NCBI GenBank assembly: GCA_016194985.1
Contig: JACQAK010000110.1
Span: 1-33,642 of the forward strand
Source of the DNA: Bacteroidota bacterium
Lineage (GTDB): Bacteria > Bacteroidota > Bacteroidia > B-17B0 > Aurantibacillaceae
Direction: 5' to 3'
Length of the DNA: 33,642 nucleotides
Shown: in pieces, positions 1 through 8,042 of the stretch
How the letters are laid out: every line of letters begins with the position of its first letter
How positions within the stretch are numbered: position 1 is the first letter of the stretch
Translations under genes and position numbers: made by a program
The notes under the pieces: generated by a model
What the model was told of the DNA's origin: nothing
Seen by the model: the letters and a program-made list of their open reading frames with translations, nothing else
Database searches by the model: none

Positions 1-1205
1 AATGTCGCCGCTTCTCTGAAAACGCCTCCTAAACGTGCACCGACATCTTGTCCGTACAATAAACATTCAGGATGCTTAGCCATTAATTCCCTTATCGCAA
101 ATAAAGCACTGTCCACCATAACGGTTTTCTCCTTGCCACTTGGCGCTCTGTTTCCTTTTTCCTCGGTAATAGGGGTTGGTGCATAATCATGTAAGAACAG
201 ATCTTCGGGGCGGGGATCTTCTTCCATTAAGGCTTTTTGATATTCTGATTCAACAAATATAATGGCTTCGTCTTCTATTTTTTTGATCTCAGCAGCATCT
301 ACTCCTGCAATGATTAATTGATTTCTTAAACGTGGTAAGGGGTCGCGTTTGGCCGCATCTTCGAGATCATGACGATACCATTCTTTACGAACACCTGATG
401 TATGGTGATTCAGTAAAGGTACTTTCGCATGAATTAACATCGGACGACGCTCTTTACGGATAATTTCCAAACACTCATTAACCGTGTTATAAGACGATAT
501 AAAATCTGTTCCATCGATTGTACGGGTTTCTAATCCTTTAAAACCCTTGGCGTAATCGGTAATATCCTGAGAACGGATTTCGCTGGCATGAGCAGAAATA
601 TCCCATTCGTTATCCTGTACTAAATATAATATTGGTAATTTTTTTAAAACTGCCATTTGAAAAGCTTCTGCTACTTCTCCTTCGGTACAACTGGCATCGC
701 CCAAAGAACACACCGAAACAGGGTTTTTACCTCCAAAATCTTTTTGCAGTTTATTCAATTCCAGATATTGTAATCCCATCGCAATACCGGTTGTAGGAAT
801 AGCCTGCATACCTGTAGCACTACTCTGATGGGGAATCTTTGGCATATCATCTCTTTTTAAACTCGGGTGAGAATAATATGTTCTTCCTCCTGAAAATGGA
901 TCATTCCGCTTGGCTAATAATTGTAACATCAACTCAAAGGGACTCATCCCAATTCCCAACAAAATACTATCGTCGCGGTAATACGGGCTCACAAAATCCT
1001 GAGGCAGGAGCTGTAATCCCAACGCTAATTGAATCGCTTCATGTCCACGCGATGTGGCATGTACATATTTAGCCGTAATCTCTTTATTAGCTTCATACAA
1101 CTCTGCCATGCTTTTGGCTGTGCACATTAAGGTGTATGCTTTTTTAAGGGTATCAACCGATATTTTAGTTTTCACTGACTTGGGATCTAGGATTGTAGTT
1201 GCCAT
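1..1205 (-). CDS. 2-oxo-acid (branched-chain type) dehydrogenase E1, fused alpha-beta, 3' end cut by window edge
   Basis: This is the thiamine-diphosphate E1 component that decarboxylates 2-oxo acids in the branched-chain (2-oxoisovalerate) dehydrogenase complex. The start is the ATG at 1205 (MATTILDPKSVK), and 401 codons are visible before the left edge. Residues about 40-340 read as E1 alpha: HATSRGHEAIQ, SPYYRDD, then the ThDP/Mg motif GDASCTEGE (near residue 167) ending in QDNEW (near 194). From about residue 355 the text VMVDSALFAIREL and YGQDVGARLGGVFREA is the start of an E1 beta domain, so both subunits lie on one chain, as is common in Bacteroidota. The rest of the beta domain is outside the window. 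The strong terminator at 1258-1286 separates it from the PLP-enzyme gene upstream, so it is probably transcribed on its own; TACATTTA about 20 nt before the start is a weak promoter candidate. Exact 2-oxo-acid preference cannot be read from this part. Confidence 0.9.
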   Translation of the reverse strand, partial: MATTILDPKSVKTKISVDTLKKAYTLMCTAKSMAELYEANKEITAKYVHATSRGHEAIQLALGLQLLPQDFVSPYYRDDSILLGIGMSPFELMLQLLAKRNDPFSGGRTYYSHPSLKRDDMPKIPHQSSATGMQAIPTTGIAMGLQYLELNKLQKDFGGKNPVSVCSLGDASCTEGEVAEAFQMAVLKKLPILYLVQDNEWDISAHASEIRSQDITDYAKGFKGLETRTIDGTDFISSYNTVNECLEIIRKERRPMLIHAKVPLLNHHTSGVRKEWYRHDLEDAAKRDPLPRLRNQLIIAGVDAAEIKKIEDEAIIFVESEYQKALMEEDPRPEDLFLHDYAPTPITEEKGNRAPSGKEKTVMVDSALFAIRELMAKHPECLLYGQDVGARLGGVFREAAT

Positions 1206-1257
1206 TTAAATTATGTACTTAAAGTACTAAATGTATAAAATTTACTCTATTCTGCAT

Positions 1258-1286
1258 AAAAAAACATCCCAAAAAATGGGATGTTT
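1258..1286 (-). terminator. Rho-independent terminator after the PLP-enzyme gene
   Basis: A perfect 10-bp stem (AAACATCCCA, 1262-1271, with TGGGATGTTT, 1277-1286) encloses a 5-nt loop. Read on the minus strand, the stem runs into seven T residues (complement of A 1258-1264). It lies 38 nt after the stop codon of the gene ending at 1324. Confidence 0.85.
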
Positions 1287-1323
1287 GTCTAATTTATAAA
1301 GGAAAAGTATCCTTTTTCTGATA

Positions 1324-2622
1324 TTATAATTCCAAACCTGCATTTAGGGCGTCGCTGATTGTACTAAACCCTTCTACTCCGATTGATAAACGCACTAAAG
1401 AATTTGTAATACCGCGAACACATCTGTCTTCTTCAGGAATCACAGAATGTGTCATGCTCGCCGGATGCTCAATATAACTAATAACAGAACCCAAACTTAC
1501 GGCCAATTCCATTGGTGTATCAGGACGTGCGAAATAGTTCATTAATTTTACTCCGGCATCAAACCCACCTTTTACTTCAAAGGAGATCATGCCGCCTCCA
1601 TTACGCATTTGTTTTTTACAAATCTCATAGTGTGGGTGGCTTGGCAATCCCGGATACCATACTTTTTCAATTTTTGGATGTTTCTCTAGAAACTCCGCTA
1701 CTTGCTGGGCCGTTTTACATTGATGCTCCATACGTACCCCCATTTCCTGTATCGTTAAACTGTTTAACCAACTGTCAAACGGAGAAGGTGTGGGCCCGAA
1801 ATCTTTGTATACCGGATACACCTCTTTACTAAAAAATTCATAAGGCCCCATTGCTGCACCGGCAATAGAAGTGGAGTGACCACTTACATATTTTGTTAAC
1901 GAATGAATAACGACATCTGCACCTAAACGGAAAGGCTGTTGTAAGTAAGGAGAACAAAATGTATTGTCTACAATCAACATGGCTTCATGCTGCTCTGTAT
2001 ATTTTGAAATGGCTTCTATATCACATAATTGCAATGTAGGATTATCAGGCGTTTCAATCAATACCGCGCATACATGAGGATGTGCATTTAGTGTGTCTCT
2101 CACATTATCAGGATTAGTTGCATCTACAAAATATACATCAATACCAAAACGTTTTTGCAAAAACCGCATTAATGAATCGGTACAACCATACACATTACCA
2201 ACAATGATCCCATCACCCGGCTGCACAAAGCCCATGATTACTGTTGATATAGCGGCCATTCCGGATGCAAATACCAGAGAAGCAATGGTTGGCGTTTTCT
2301 CGTCCGATTTCAAAGCATTATCAATGATATGCTGACACTCTAACTGAAATAATACTTTTTCTAAATACTCGGTATTAGGATTTCCCAAGCGTGTATAAAT
2401 ACGCGCAAATGGTTTTTCACCGGAAGGAGAATTACCAACGAAACGGGAAGCGCCATCGGCTACGTCTTTAAATTTAAATGTTGACTTTTGGTGAATATTT
2501 GGCAAGCCTGTTCCCGCGCAGATAGCATTGAATTTATCTGAATTTAATTGCTTTTCGGTTGCAGTAGCATATTTATGTTTACGCTCCATCCATTCGTTCC
2601 ACCAGTAAAATCTACCTTTCAT
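1324..2622 (-). CDS. Cys/Met-metabolism PLP enzyme, methionine gamma-lyase-like
   Basis: This is a fold-type I PLP enzyme of the trans-sulfuration family (432 aa). The pyridoxal Schiff-base lysine is K244 in HSLTKYVSGHS. D219 in VDNTF should bind the pyridine nitrogen, and Y76/R78 in YTRLGNPN match the phosphate-contacting YSR-NP signature. Residues 145-148 read YGCT. In the family this Tyr-Gly-Cys is typical of methionine gamma-lyase, while cystathionine synthases and lyases usually carry Gly at the Cys position, so gamma-elimination of methionine (giving 2-oxobutyrate, methanethiol and ammonia) is the favoured reading. Cystathionine gamma-lyase/synthase activity remains possible. An N-terminal extension of about 40 residues rich in Trp and Lys precedes the fold. 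The E1 dehydrogenase gene lies downstream beyond a terminator and could use 2-oxobutyrate. Confidence 0.88.
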   Translation of the reverse strand: MKGRFYWWNEWMERKHKYATATEKQLNSDKFNAICAGTGLPNIHQKSTFKFKDVADGASRFVGNSPSGEKPFARIYTRLGNPNTEYLEKVLFQLECQHIIDNALKSDEKTPTIASLVFASGMAAISTVIMGFVQPGDGIIVGNVYGCTDSLMRFLQKRFGIDVYFVDATNPDNVRDTLNAHPHVCAVLIETPDNPTLQLCDIEAISKYTEQHEAMLIVDNTFCSPYLQQPFRLGADVVIHSLTKYVSGHSTSIAGAAMGPYEFFSKEVYPVYKDFGPTPSPFDSWLNSLTIQEMGVRMEHQCKTAQQVAEFLEKHPKIEKVWYPGLPSHPHYEICKKQMRNGGGMISFEVKGGFDAGVKLMNYFARPDTPMELAVSLGSVISYIEHPASMTHSVIPEEDRCVRGITNSLVRLSIGVEGFSTISDALNAGLEL

Positions 2623-2700
2623 GTTTACAGTTTTAAAAAATTTCGCCTAATATACACGAATTTATAAAACCGTAAAGGAACTTTTGTTACAAAAAGAATT

Positions 2701-3105
2701 TTATTTGATCAACACGCCTTTTTTATTGATAACAGGTACATTTACAAAATTAGACTCAACTATTGTTTCGGGCAAAAACACAAATTTTTTATCCAATAAT
2801 TGTCCATTCATTGTAAAACTTATCCAATATTCATTACTTAAACCAAACACCTCTTTAGTAATAGGTTCAATTATCATAAAATCATGCTGTTTAATAACTT
2901 CAAAATAATGGCGTAAAGTACTGGTTTTTTTATGCTCTTCATTAATCACGCCATAACCTGTAGATGTAATTAAAACATTAGATATATCGGCAAATTTTAA
3001 ATTAATCAAATAAACATTATACTCATCCAGTCCTTCTACTTCCTGAACAACAGCCACTGCTATATCTTCTACTTCGGGGAAAACGATGTCTTTAATCATA
3101 ATCAA
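2701..3105 (-). CDS. Conserved hypothetical protein, small Bacteroidota family, downstream of tyrS
   Basis: This is a 134-residue soluble protein with no signal peptide or membrane segment. It resembles a small Bacteroidota family of unknown function (IKDIVFPEVEDIAVAVV near the start, YNVYLINLK, TSTLRHYFE, EVFGLSNEYWISF, KKFVFLPETI near the end), recalled from memory and not searched. The alternating hydrophobic pattern suggests a mostly beta fold. The gene starts 9 nt after the tyrS stop, so it is almost certainly co-transcribed with tyrS. The start could be the first ATG (3105) or the ATG two codons later. The 78-nt gap before the next gene contains no clear terminator. No function is proposed. 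Confidence 0.75.
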   Translation of the reverse strand: MIMIKDIVFPEVEDIAVAVVQEVEGLDEYNVYLINLKFADISNVLITSTGYGVINEEHKKTSTLRHYFEVIKQHDFMIIEPITKEVFGLSNEYWISFTMNGQLLDKKFVFLPETIVESNFVNVPVINKKGVLIK

Positions 3106-3114
3106 ATTAATATA

Positions 3115-4449
3115 TTATTTTCCGGTTAGCAGGATGTAATATTTACGCTTATCATCATCCTCATCAATAAGTTTAACCAAATAATTTTCTTTCTTGCCTT
3201 TGCTTACTAATAAATATTTACCGCCACTAAACGCTTCTAAATTAATAGTGGCGTTCACATCTGTTACTTTAGCTTTACTAATACTTACTGCATTACCCGT
3301 AAACATTTTACGGGCCTCTGTTTTACTAGGAAACACAGCCGCTTTATCAACTAATAAATCAACCACATTTATCCCTTTAGCAACATCTGCTTTATTTACT
3401 TCAAAGGTATCAATACCGCCCAACATTTTTTCGAACGCATCCGGATTTAAATTAGCTACATCTTCTGCTTTGGATTTGAATAAAAATTCAGCGGTTTCAA
3501 TTGCCTGAAGATAATCTGCTTCGCTATGCACTCTGATCGTTACTTCTTTTGCCAAAGCTTTTTGTAAATGCCGCTCGTGAGGAGCCGCAGCATGTTTTGC
3601 TTCCAACTCCTGTATTTCCGATTGGCTTAATAACGTAAAGATGCGTATATACGATTTGGCGTCTTCATCACTCACATTCAACCAGAACTGATAAAATTTA
3701 TAAGGAGATGTTTTTTCTCTGTCTAACCAGATATTTCCTCCCTCCGTTTTTCCGAATTTAGTCCCATCTGATTTTTTAATTAATTGAGTAGTTAAGGCAA
3801 AGGCTTCTCCACTCGCCTTACGGCGTATAAACTCCGTACCGGTAGTAATATTTCCCCACTGGTCAGAGCCTCCCATTTGAATTTTACAATTCTTTTCTTT
3901 CCATAAATGATAAAAATCGTAACCCTGAATTAATTGGTAACTAAACTCAGTAAAAGACATTCCGGAATCTCCATTGATACGGTTTTTTACCGAATCCTTT
4001 GCCATCATGTAATTCACCGTAATGTGTTTTCCTGCATCACGAATAAAATCCAGAAAAGAATAATTCTTAAACCAATCGTAGTTATTTACCAACTCTGCGC
4101 TATTTGCTCCACAATCAAAATCCAGAAACTGACTTAATTGTTTTTTAATTCCCTCAACATTTTTATTTAAAGTATCGGCATCTAATAAATTACGCTCTGC
4201 TGATTTTCCACTAGGATCACCAACCATGCCTGTTGCACCACCAACCAAAGCCAAAGGTTTATGACCTGCTAATTGAAAACGCAACAAAGTCATAATTTGA
4301 GCTAAACTCCCTACATGTAAACTATCGGCTGTTGGGTCAAATCCAATATATCCAGTAACTACTTCTTTATTCAGTAATTCTTCTGTCCCAGGCATCACAT
4401 CATGCAGGATACCGCGCCACTTTAATTCCTCTATAAAATTTGTTTTCAT
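3115..4449 (-). CDS. tyrS: Tyrosyl-tRNA synthetase
   Basis: This class I aminoacyl-tRNA synthetase charges tRNA-Tyr with tyrosine in the cytoplasm. At 444 aa it is a normal length for the bacterial TyrRS with a C-terminal S4 domain. The HIGH-class motif is HVGS (residues 45-48, in [14 protein letters not shown]). The KMSKS-class loop reads KFGKT (in [15 protein letters not shown], about residue 230). The tyrosine/tRNA region [13 protein letters not shown] and [10 protein letters not shown] are intact. The C-terminal part (about 370-444) contains the S4-like RNA-binding segment with [15 protein letters not shown]. The start ATG at 4449 lies 16 nt downstream of a good Bacteroidota -7 box, so the leader is short. 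The small gene at 2701-3105 follows 9 nt after the stop. Confidence 0.97.
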   Translation of the reverse strand: MKTNFIEELKWRGILHDVMPGTEELLNKEVVTGYIGFDPTADSLHVGSLAQIMTLLRFQLAGHKPLALVGGATGMVGDPSGKSAERNLLDADTLNKNVEGIKKQLSQFLDFDCGANSAELVNNYDWFKNYSFLDFIRDAGKHITVNYMMAKDSVKNRINGDSGMSFTEFSYQLIQGYDFYHLWKEKNCKIQMGGSDQWGNITTGTEFIRRKASGEAFALTTQLIKKSDGTKFGKTEGGNIWLDREKTSPYKFYQFWLNVSDEDAKSYIRIFTLLSQSEIQELEAKHAAAPHERHLQKALAKEVTIRVHSEADYLQAIETAEFLFKSKAEDVANLNPDAFEKMLGGIDTFEVNKADVAKGINVVDLLVDKAAVFPSKTEARKMFTGNAVSISKAKVTDVNATINLEAFSGGKYLLVSKGKKENYLVKLIDEDDDKRKYYILLTGK

Positions 4450-4465
4450 TCTAAAAATTGAGTCT

Positions 4466-4498
4466 CAAAAATAGAAATAATTGTTGAGGATTTTCAGA
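4466..4498 (-). promoter_or_regulatory. Candidate promoter for tyrS
   Basis: On the minus strand TATTTTTG (4473-4466) is a full match to the Bacteroidota -7 consensus TAnnTTTG. It is preceded after 21 nt by TCTG (4498-4495), a 3-of-4 match to the -33 TTTG. The start codon begins 16 nt after the -7 box. This is seen in the sequence only. Confidence 0.45.
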
Positions 4499-4511
4499 AA
4501 TACTGCGAACA

Positions 4512-4543
4512 TTTGCGGGTGGTAAAAATTTTAGGTAATTTAG
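4512..4543 (+). promoter_or_regulatory. Candidate promoter for the lipoprotein gene
   Basis: TTTG at 4512-4515, a 20-nt spacer, then TAATTTAG at 4536-4543 (one mismatch to TAnnTTTG). The geometry fits the Bacteroidota housekeeping promoter. It leaves a leader of about 40 nt before the ATG at 4588 and argues against translation from the TTG at 4513, which lies inside the -33 box. Confidence 0.5.
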
Positions 4544-4587
4544 TAACTAAAGAAGCTTTCACTGACTTATTTCTGAAATCAATACCT

Positions 4588-5328
4588 ATGAAAACAAAGA
4601 ATATTTTACTTTTATCAATAACCTTATTTTCAGTTTTAGTTTCTTGTAAAAAGGACACTACCACTCCTCAAAATACTCCTGATACTACTTCAACATCTGT
4701 TTCTCAAGGCATTGATGCAGAGATTTATGTTTTTAAGGAAATTTACCTGGATAATGTTGCGTCTCCTTATACCATGCATGCAGCTACTTTTTATGGTTCT
4801 TCTTTAACCTCTTCTACTGTTGCATCTGTATATGCAGGAACGGTAACGTTAAACGGTGTTGTTCTGAAAATGGATAATTCAAATACTCCCGGACCGATCT
4901 ATACAGACACAACATACGCTATTTCAGGAAACACATACCAAATGAATGTATCCGGATCTGGTCAATTTCCTGCAGCGAATATTCAATATGGACAAAATTT
5001 TCCAACGTTTAATGACACAGCACTTATTCCTTCCTCGGTGCAATTAAGTGCCGGTATTTCTAAACTATTTAATAATTGTGTTACAACTGATTCTGTTGAC
5101 GTTACTCTTGATGACAATAACGGACATACATTTTCTAAAAAGTATGCTGTATCCAATAACCAATTAAATTTAGTTGTAACTCCGGCTGAATTAAACGGGT
5201 TTATTCAAACAACAAACGGAAGTATCAGTATTGATATGGTAAAAATGGATCTTACTCCTGTTGGCGCAAAAAATTATTTCATTATTCTTGAAAAAAGATA
5301 CAACAAATTAAATATTCAGTTTAATTAG
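4588..5328 (+). CDS. Exported lipoprotein of unknown function
   Basis: This is a 246-residue protein starting at the ATG at 4588. The same frame is open back to a TTG at 4513, but a promoter overlaps that codon and the signal peptide begins at 4588. The N-terminus is a lipoprotein signal: KTK, a hydrophobic run, then the lipobox LVSC with the lipid-accepting Cys at residue 20 followed by KKD. A Thr/Pro-rich linker (residues 23-37) leads into a beta-rich, Gly/Ser/Thr-rich body with no recognised catalytic motif. The C-terminus (KNYFIILEKRYNKLNIQFN) is not a T9SS sorting domain. It is probably anchored in the outer or inner membrane facing the periplasm. Its last 8 nt overlap the end of the convergent hydrolase gene. 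No function can be assigned. Confidence 0.8.
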   Translation: MKTKNILLLSITLFSVLVSCKKDTTTPQNTPDTTSTSVSQGIDAEIYVFKEIYLDNVASPYTMHAATFYGSSLTSSTVASVYAGTVTLNGVVLKMDNSNTPGPIYTDTTYAISGNTYQMNVSGSGQFPAANIQYGQNFPTFNDTALIPSSVQLSAGISKLFNNCVTTDSVDVTLDDNNGHTFSKKYAVSNNQLNLVVTPAELNGFIQTTNGSISIDMVKMDLTPVGAKNYFIILEKRYNKLNIQFN

Positions 5329-6124
5329 TTGTTAAAAAGCCCTTTATAGCTGCTACCATTTGAGGAATTGCTTCCAAGTTAAGTGTATGACCAACAAAAG
5401 GTATCACAGATAATCGTGACCCAGGGATGGCATCAGCGACTTCTTTAGCCATGTGTACAGGAAATAAAGAATCTTTTTCGCCTTGTATTACCAGCGTTTG
5501 AACCTTGATCTTTTTTAACTCAGGCCTGTAATCGGGGCGTTCTTTAGTAGCGCGCATCAATTTAAATAATGCCTGCTTATCTTCATTCGCTTCCTGACGA
5601 GCCGCTTTCATCATATCAATGGGAATCAATGGATTCTTAAAATAACCTTCACTTAATACCGTTGGCAACATAATATCCAGCATCAAGCCATAACCGCCAA
5701 ACTCTAAAGCGCGCCACCACGACAACTCAATGGCTTCATAGTATGGTGTTTTAACTGCGAAGGTTGACATTAAAATCAATTTCGAAATCCGGCTACCATG
5801 GTTCACACCCAAATTTTGTGCGACCAAACTTCCGTAAGACAAGCCTGCTATAATGGCTTTGTCTATTTTCAAGTCATCCAAAACTCTTATCACATCATTG
5901 GCATGTGTATCAAATGTTCGCCATTCGCCGGTTTTATCGCTTTGCCCCTGAAATATAAAATCAATTAAAACAATTCGGTAATCAGTTTTAAAATGAGGAG
6001 TTGTTAAAACCCATGCTACAGTTGATTGAGAGAGTCCGTTTAAAAACACGATGGTTTCTTTGGCATTCACATTACCTTGTACTTCAAAGTAAATATTAAG
6101 GTTATCGGTTGTTTTACAAAACAT
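5321..6124 (-). CDS. Alpha/beta-fold hydrolase
   Basis: This is a 267-residue soluble hydrolase of the alpha/beta superfamily. The nucleophile elbow is GLSYGS with S96, the acid is D218 in QGEKDSLFP, and the base is H246 in FVGHTLNLE. All three are in the expected order and spacing. The oxyanion region is FLNGLSQS (residues 27-34). A cap region lies between about residues 125 and 195. The fold covers esterases, lactonases and C-C hydrolases, and substrate cannot be told from the sequence. The gene stands alone between a convergent lipoprotein gene (8-nt overlap) and the LD-carboxypeptidase unit. An intergenic repeat begins 31 nt upstream of its start, and its minus-strand reading contains TTGAC where a -33 box might sit (speculative). 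Confidence 0.9.
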   Translation of the reverse strand: MFCKTTDNLNIYFEVQGNVNAKETIVFLNGLSQSTVAWVLTTPHFKTDYRIVLIDFIFQGQSDKTGEWRTFDTHANDVIRVLDDLKIDKAIIAGLSYGSLVAQNLGVNHGSRISKLILMSTFAVKTPYYEAIELSWWRALEFGGYGLMLDIMLPTVLSEGYFKNPLIPIDMMKAARQEANEDKQALFKLMRATKERPDYRPELKKIKVQTLVIQGEKDSLFPVHMAKEVADAIPGSRLSVIPFVGHTLNLEAIPQMVAAIKGFLTTN

Positions 6125-6155
6125 GGTATATAGTTTAACGTGTTTAAAGTATCAT

Positions 6156-6179
6156 GTCAGTTCGAGCTTAGTCAAGAAC
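6156..6179 (+). repeat. Intergenic repeat, copy A
   Basis: The 24-nt unit begins GTCAGTTCGAGC and ends AGTCAAGAAC. It matches at 20 of 24 positions the complement of 24380-24403. Both copies are intergenic. It lies between the alpha/beta-hydrolase start (6124) and the LD-carboxypeptidase terminator. Confidence 0.6.
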
Positions 6180-6254
6180 AATAAGTTTCATTATACTTTC
6201 AATCCAGCCTTATTTAATTTACCTCTTATTTGCTTTTCCCTTGATGAAAAAGGC

Positions 6255-6290
6255 AAAAAATCAAGTCAAAACGCGATGGTGTTTTGACTT
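6255..6290 (-). terminator. Rho-independent terminator after the LD-carboxypeptidase gene
   Basis: A perfect 10-bp stem (AAGTCAAAAC, 6263-6272, with GTTTTGACTT, 6281-6290) has an 8-nt loop. On the minus strand it is followed two bases later by six T residues (complement of A 6255-6260). It lies 33 nt past the stop codon of the gene ending at 6324. A further inverted pair, TTGAT (6241-6245) and ATCAA (6260-6264), surrounds the T tract. Confidence 0.75.
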
Positions 6291-6323
6291 GCCGGCTCGC
6301 TGCTCCGAAAAAGCTTATTCTTA

Positions 6324-7214
6324 TTACAAAAATTTCAAAGTAGCAGTATCAGTCACATTCAATTCAACTTCTCTTCCAAAATACATGGCTAAATTTCGAT
6401 CGATATGCCCTGCCGGAAAATCAAAGCATACCGGATAATCATAGTCTTTAACTGCATCTAAAATGATTTCTTCCGGAAATTTCCCAAAAGGAATGGCATT
6501 GTCTTTCATATCCGTCATTCCGCCAACAATAAGCCCTTTCAGATGTTTTAATTTCCCTGACAATTTTAGCTGCATCATCATCCTGTCAATATGATACAGA
6601 TATTCATCCAGATCTTCAATAAATAAAATTTTCCCTTTGGTATCAATATCGTAAGGTGTTCCCGACAAAGCATACAGTAAGGATAAATTCCCTCCCACCA
6701 GCTCTCCCCTGGCTTTCCCTTCGATGTTCGAATAATTTTCTTCTGCCTTTAATTCTTTCCAATTTCCAAATAAGGCTTCTGTCAGGCTTTTGGTAGCCTC
6801 TGCATTTTTAGTAAAGTTTAAAGGCATGGTGGCGTGCAATGTTGCTACTCCAATAGCATGTATAGCACTATGCAGCACTGTTACATCACTGTATCCTACT
6901 ACCCACTTCGGATGCCTTATAAATTCTGTAAAATCAATATGTTCTATTAATCGTACAGAACCATAACCTCCACGGGCAATAATGACGGCTTTAATGGCAG
7001 GGTCATTTAATGCCCATTGCAGGTCTTCCGTTCTTTGAGCATCATTTCCGGCGTATTGGTTATTCGACTCAAATAGGTTTTTACCCAATACAACAGAAAG
7101 GCCATAGCTCTCAAAAAAAGCTATGGCCGGCTGTATTTCTTCTTTACTTACTTTACGGGCTGTAGCAATAATAGCTACAGCATCTCCCTTTTTTAAATAA
7201 GAAGGTATAATCAT
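6324..7214 (-). CDS. ldcA: LD-carboxypeptidase (muramoyltetrapeptide carboxypeptidase, peptidase S66)
   Basis: This enzyme removes the terminal D-Ala from tetrapeptide stems during peptidoglycan recycling. From the ATG at 7214 it has 296 residues, the usual family length. A start 16 codons upstream is possible in frame but adds only a basic stretch lying inside the preceding gene. The S66 triad is visible: nucleophile S109 in VVGYSDV, E200 in FIEDLDE, and H270 in DFPAGHIDRN. The motif ARGGYGS (residues 80-86) is also typical. There is no signal peptide, which fits a cytoplasmic recycling enzyme. The start codon lies one base after the stop of the HNH gene (TAA, C, ATG), so the two are translationally coupled. 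A strong terminator follows. Confidence 0.93.
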   Translation of the reverse strand: MIIPSYLKKGDAVAIIATARKVSKEEIQPAIAFFESYGLSVVLGKNLFESNNQYAGNDAQRTEDLQWALNDPAIKAVIIARGGYGSVRLIEHIDFTEFIRHPKWVVGYSDVTVLHSAIHAIGVATLHATMPLNFTKNAEATKSLTEALFGNWKELKAEENYSNIEGKARGELVGGNLSLLYALSGTPYDIDTKGKILFIEDLDEYLYHIDRMMMQLKLSGKLKHLKGLIVGGMTDMKDNAIPFGKFPEEIILDAVKDYDYPVCFDFPAGHIDRNLAMYFGREVELNVTDTATLKFL

Positions 7215-7215
7215 G

Positions 7216-7962
7216 TTATTTTTTCTTTCCTGTTTTTTTAACCGGCGCCTTTGTTTTAGCAACAGGCTTTTTTGAAGCTACTTTCTTAACCACTGCTTTT
7301 TTAACAGTTGCTTTCTTTGCAGCTGGTTTTTTAGCGGCGGCTTTGGCATGAAATTCAATGTTCTTTAACTGAGCCTTATATTTAGGGAAGATCGGTTCTC
7401 CCTCTACATGCACATGAAACCATAACTCGCCGTTTTTAATACGGTACAGGTTCATTTCAGCAATATCATATTTAGCTGCTAATTGCTTAAACGTCGCTTT
7501 ACGCTTAGGATTCCAGATCTCTTTTTTAAGCTGAATAACTTTTTTCTCGTTTAATTTTTTAGAAGTTGCGCCGGTATATACTTTACGGGCTGCCGCTTCC
7601 AAAACATAAGGGCTGTTTTTGCTATGTTCAATTTGCCCTGCTTTAGTAACCCATTTAAGGTTAGAAACGTGATTATTGGCTTTATTATGATCTAAATGAA
7701 TGATAGACACATGCTTTGGGCTAGGTTTTTTCAAAAAACTGTATGCTACGGCCTGATGCCCGAATAATGCCTTTGACTTGCCACCGGTGTGAATGGTAGC
7801 CATCGGAAATCCGCCATTCAGGTGTTGTTTTAAAATATATTTATCCTCTATCTTACTGTCGTAAGACGCTAAACGGCCATGAGAAGAGACAGCGTATCTT
7901 TTAGATGTCTTTTCTTTAATGTGAATTACTGGTTTCCAGGTTTCTTTGTCATTTGATGCCAT
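7216..7962 (-). CDS. NUMOD4/HNH endonuclease-like protein with H1-like Lys/Ala tail
   Basis: This is a 248-residue protein with four regions. Residues about 7-50 (WKPVIHIKEKTSKRYAVSSHGRLAS) are a NUMOD4-like DNA-binding segment. Residues about 65-110 are an HNH nuclease core with HQAVAYSFL (H69) and HLDHNKANNHVSNLKWV (D91, H92, N97, N101). Residues about 137-185 are a helix-turn-helix of the kind found in homing or phage HNH proteins (FKQLAAKYDIAEMNLYRIKNG). Residues 206-248 form a Lys/Ala/Pro/Val tail with KK at 211, 216, 221, 226 and 231, an exact 5-residue period like bacterial H1-type proteins. The nuclease residues appear intact. It precedes the LD-carboxypeptidase by one base and is divergent from metG. 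Free-standing homing-type nuclease, host nucleoid protein or repurposed regulator are all possible. Confidence 0.85.
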   Translation of the reverse strand: MASNDKETWKPVIHIKEKTSKRYAVSSHGRLASYDSKIEDKYILKQHLNGGFPMATIHTGGKSKALFGHQAVAYSFLKKPSPKHVSIIHLDHNKANNHVSNLKWVTKAGQIEHSKNSPYVLEAAARKVYTGATSKKLNEKKVIQLKKEIWNPKRKATFKQLAAKYDIAEMNLYRIKNGELWFHVHVEGEPIFPKYKAQLKNIEFHAKAAAKKPAAKKATVKKAVVKKVASKKPVAKTKAPVKKTGKKK

Positions 7963-8042
7963 AGGATTTTGGGTTTTAATGAATAAAAGTTAAATGTTAT
8001 CTTTACACAATTTTACAACATTTTAGTTATTTAATAAACACT

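Noticed and set aside
4513-4587. Upstream TTG start extending the lipoprotein gene by 25 codons
   Set aside because: The TTG lies in a promoter-like -33 box, and the signal peptide and lipobox begin at the ATG at 4588.
6241-6438. Plus-strand ORF of 65 codons after the hydrolase
   Set aside because: It covers a terminator hairpin and the end of the LD-carboxypeptidase gene on the other strand, with no recognisable protein.
7215-7262. Upstream start for the LD-carboxypeptidase (16 extra residues)
   Set aside because: The extension is basic, lies inside the HNH gene, and the family begins at MIIPSYLKKGD.
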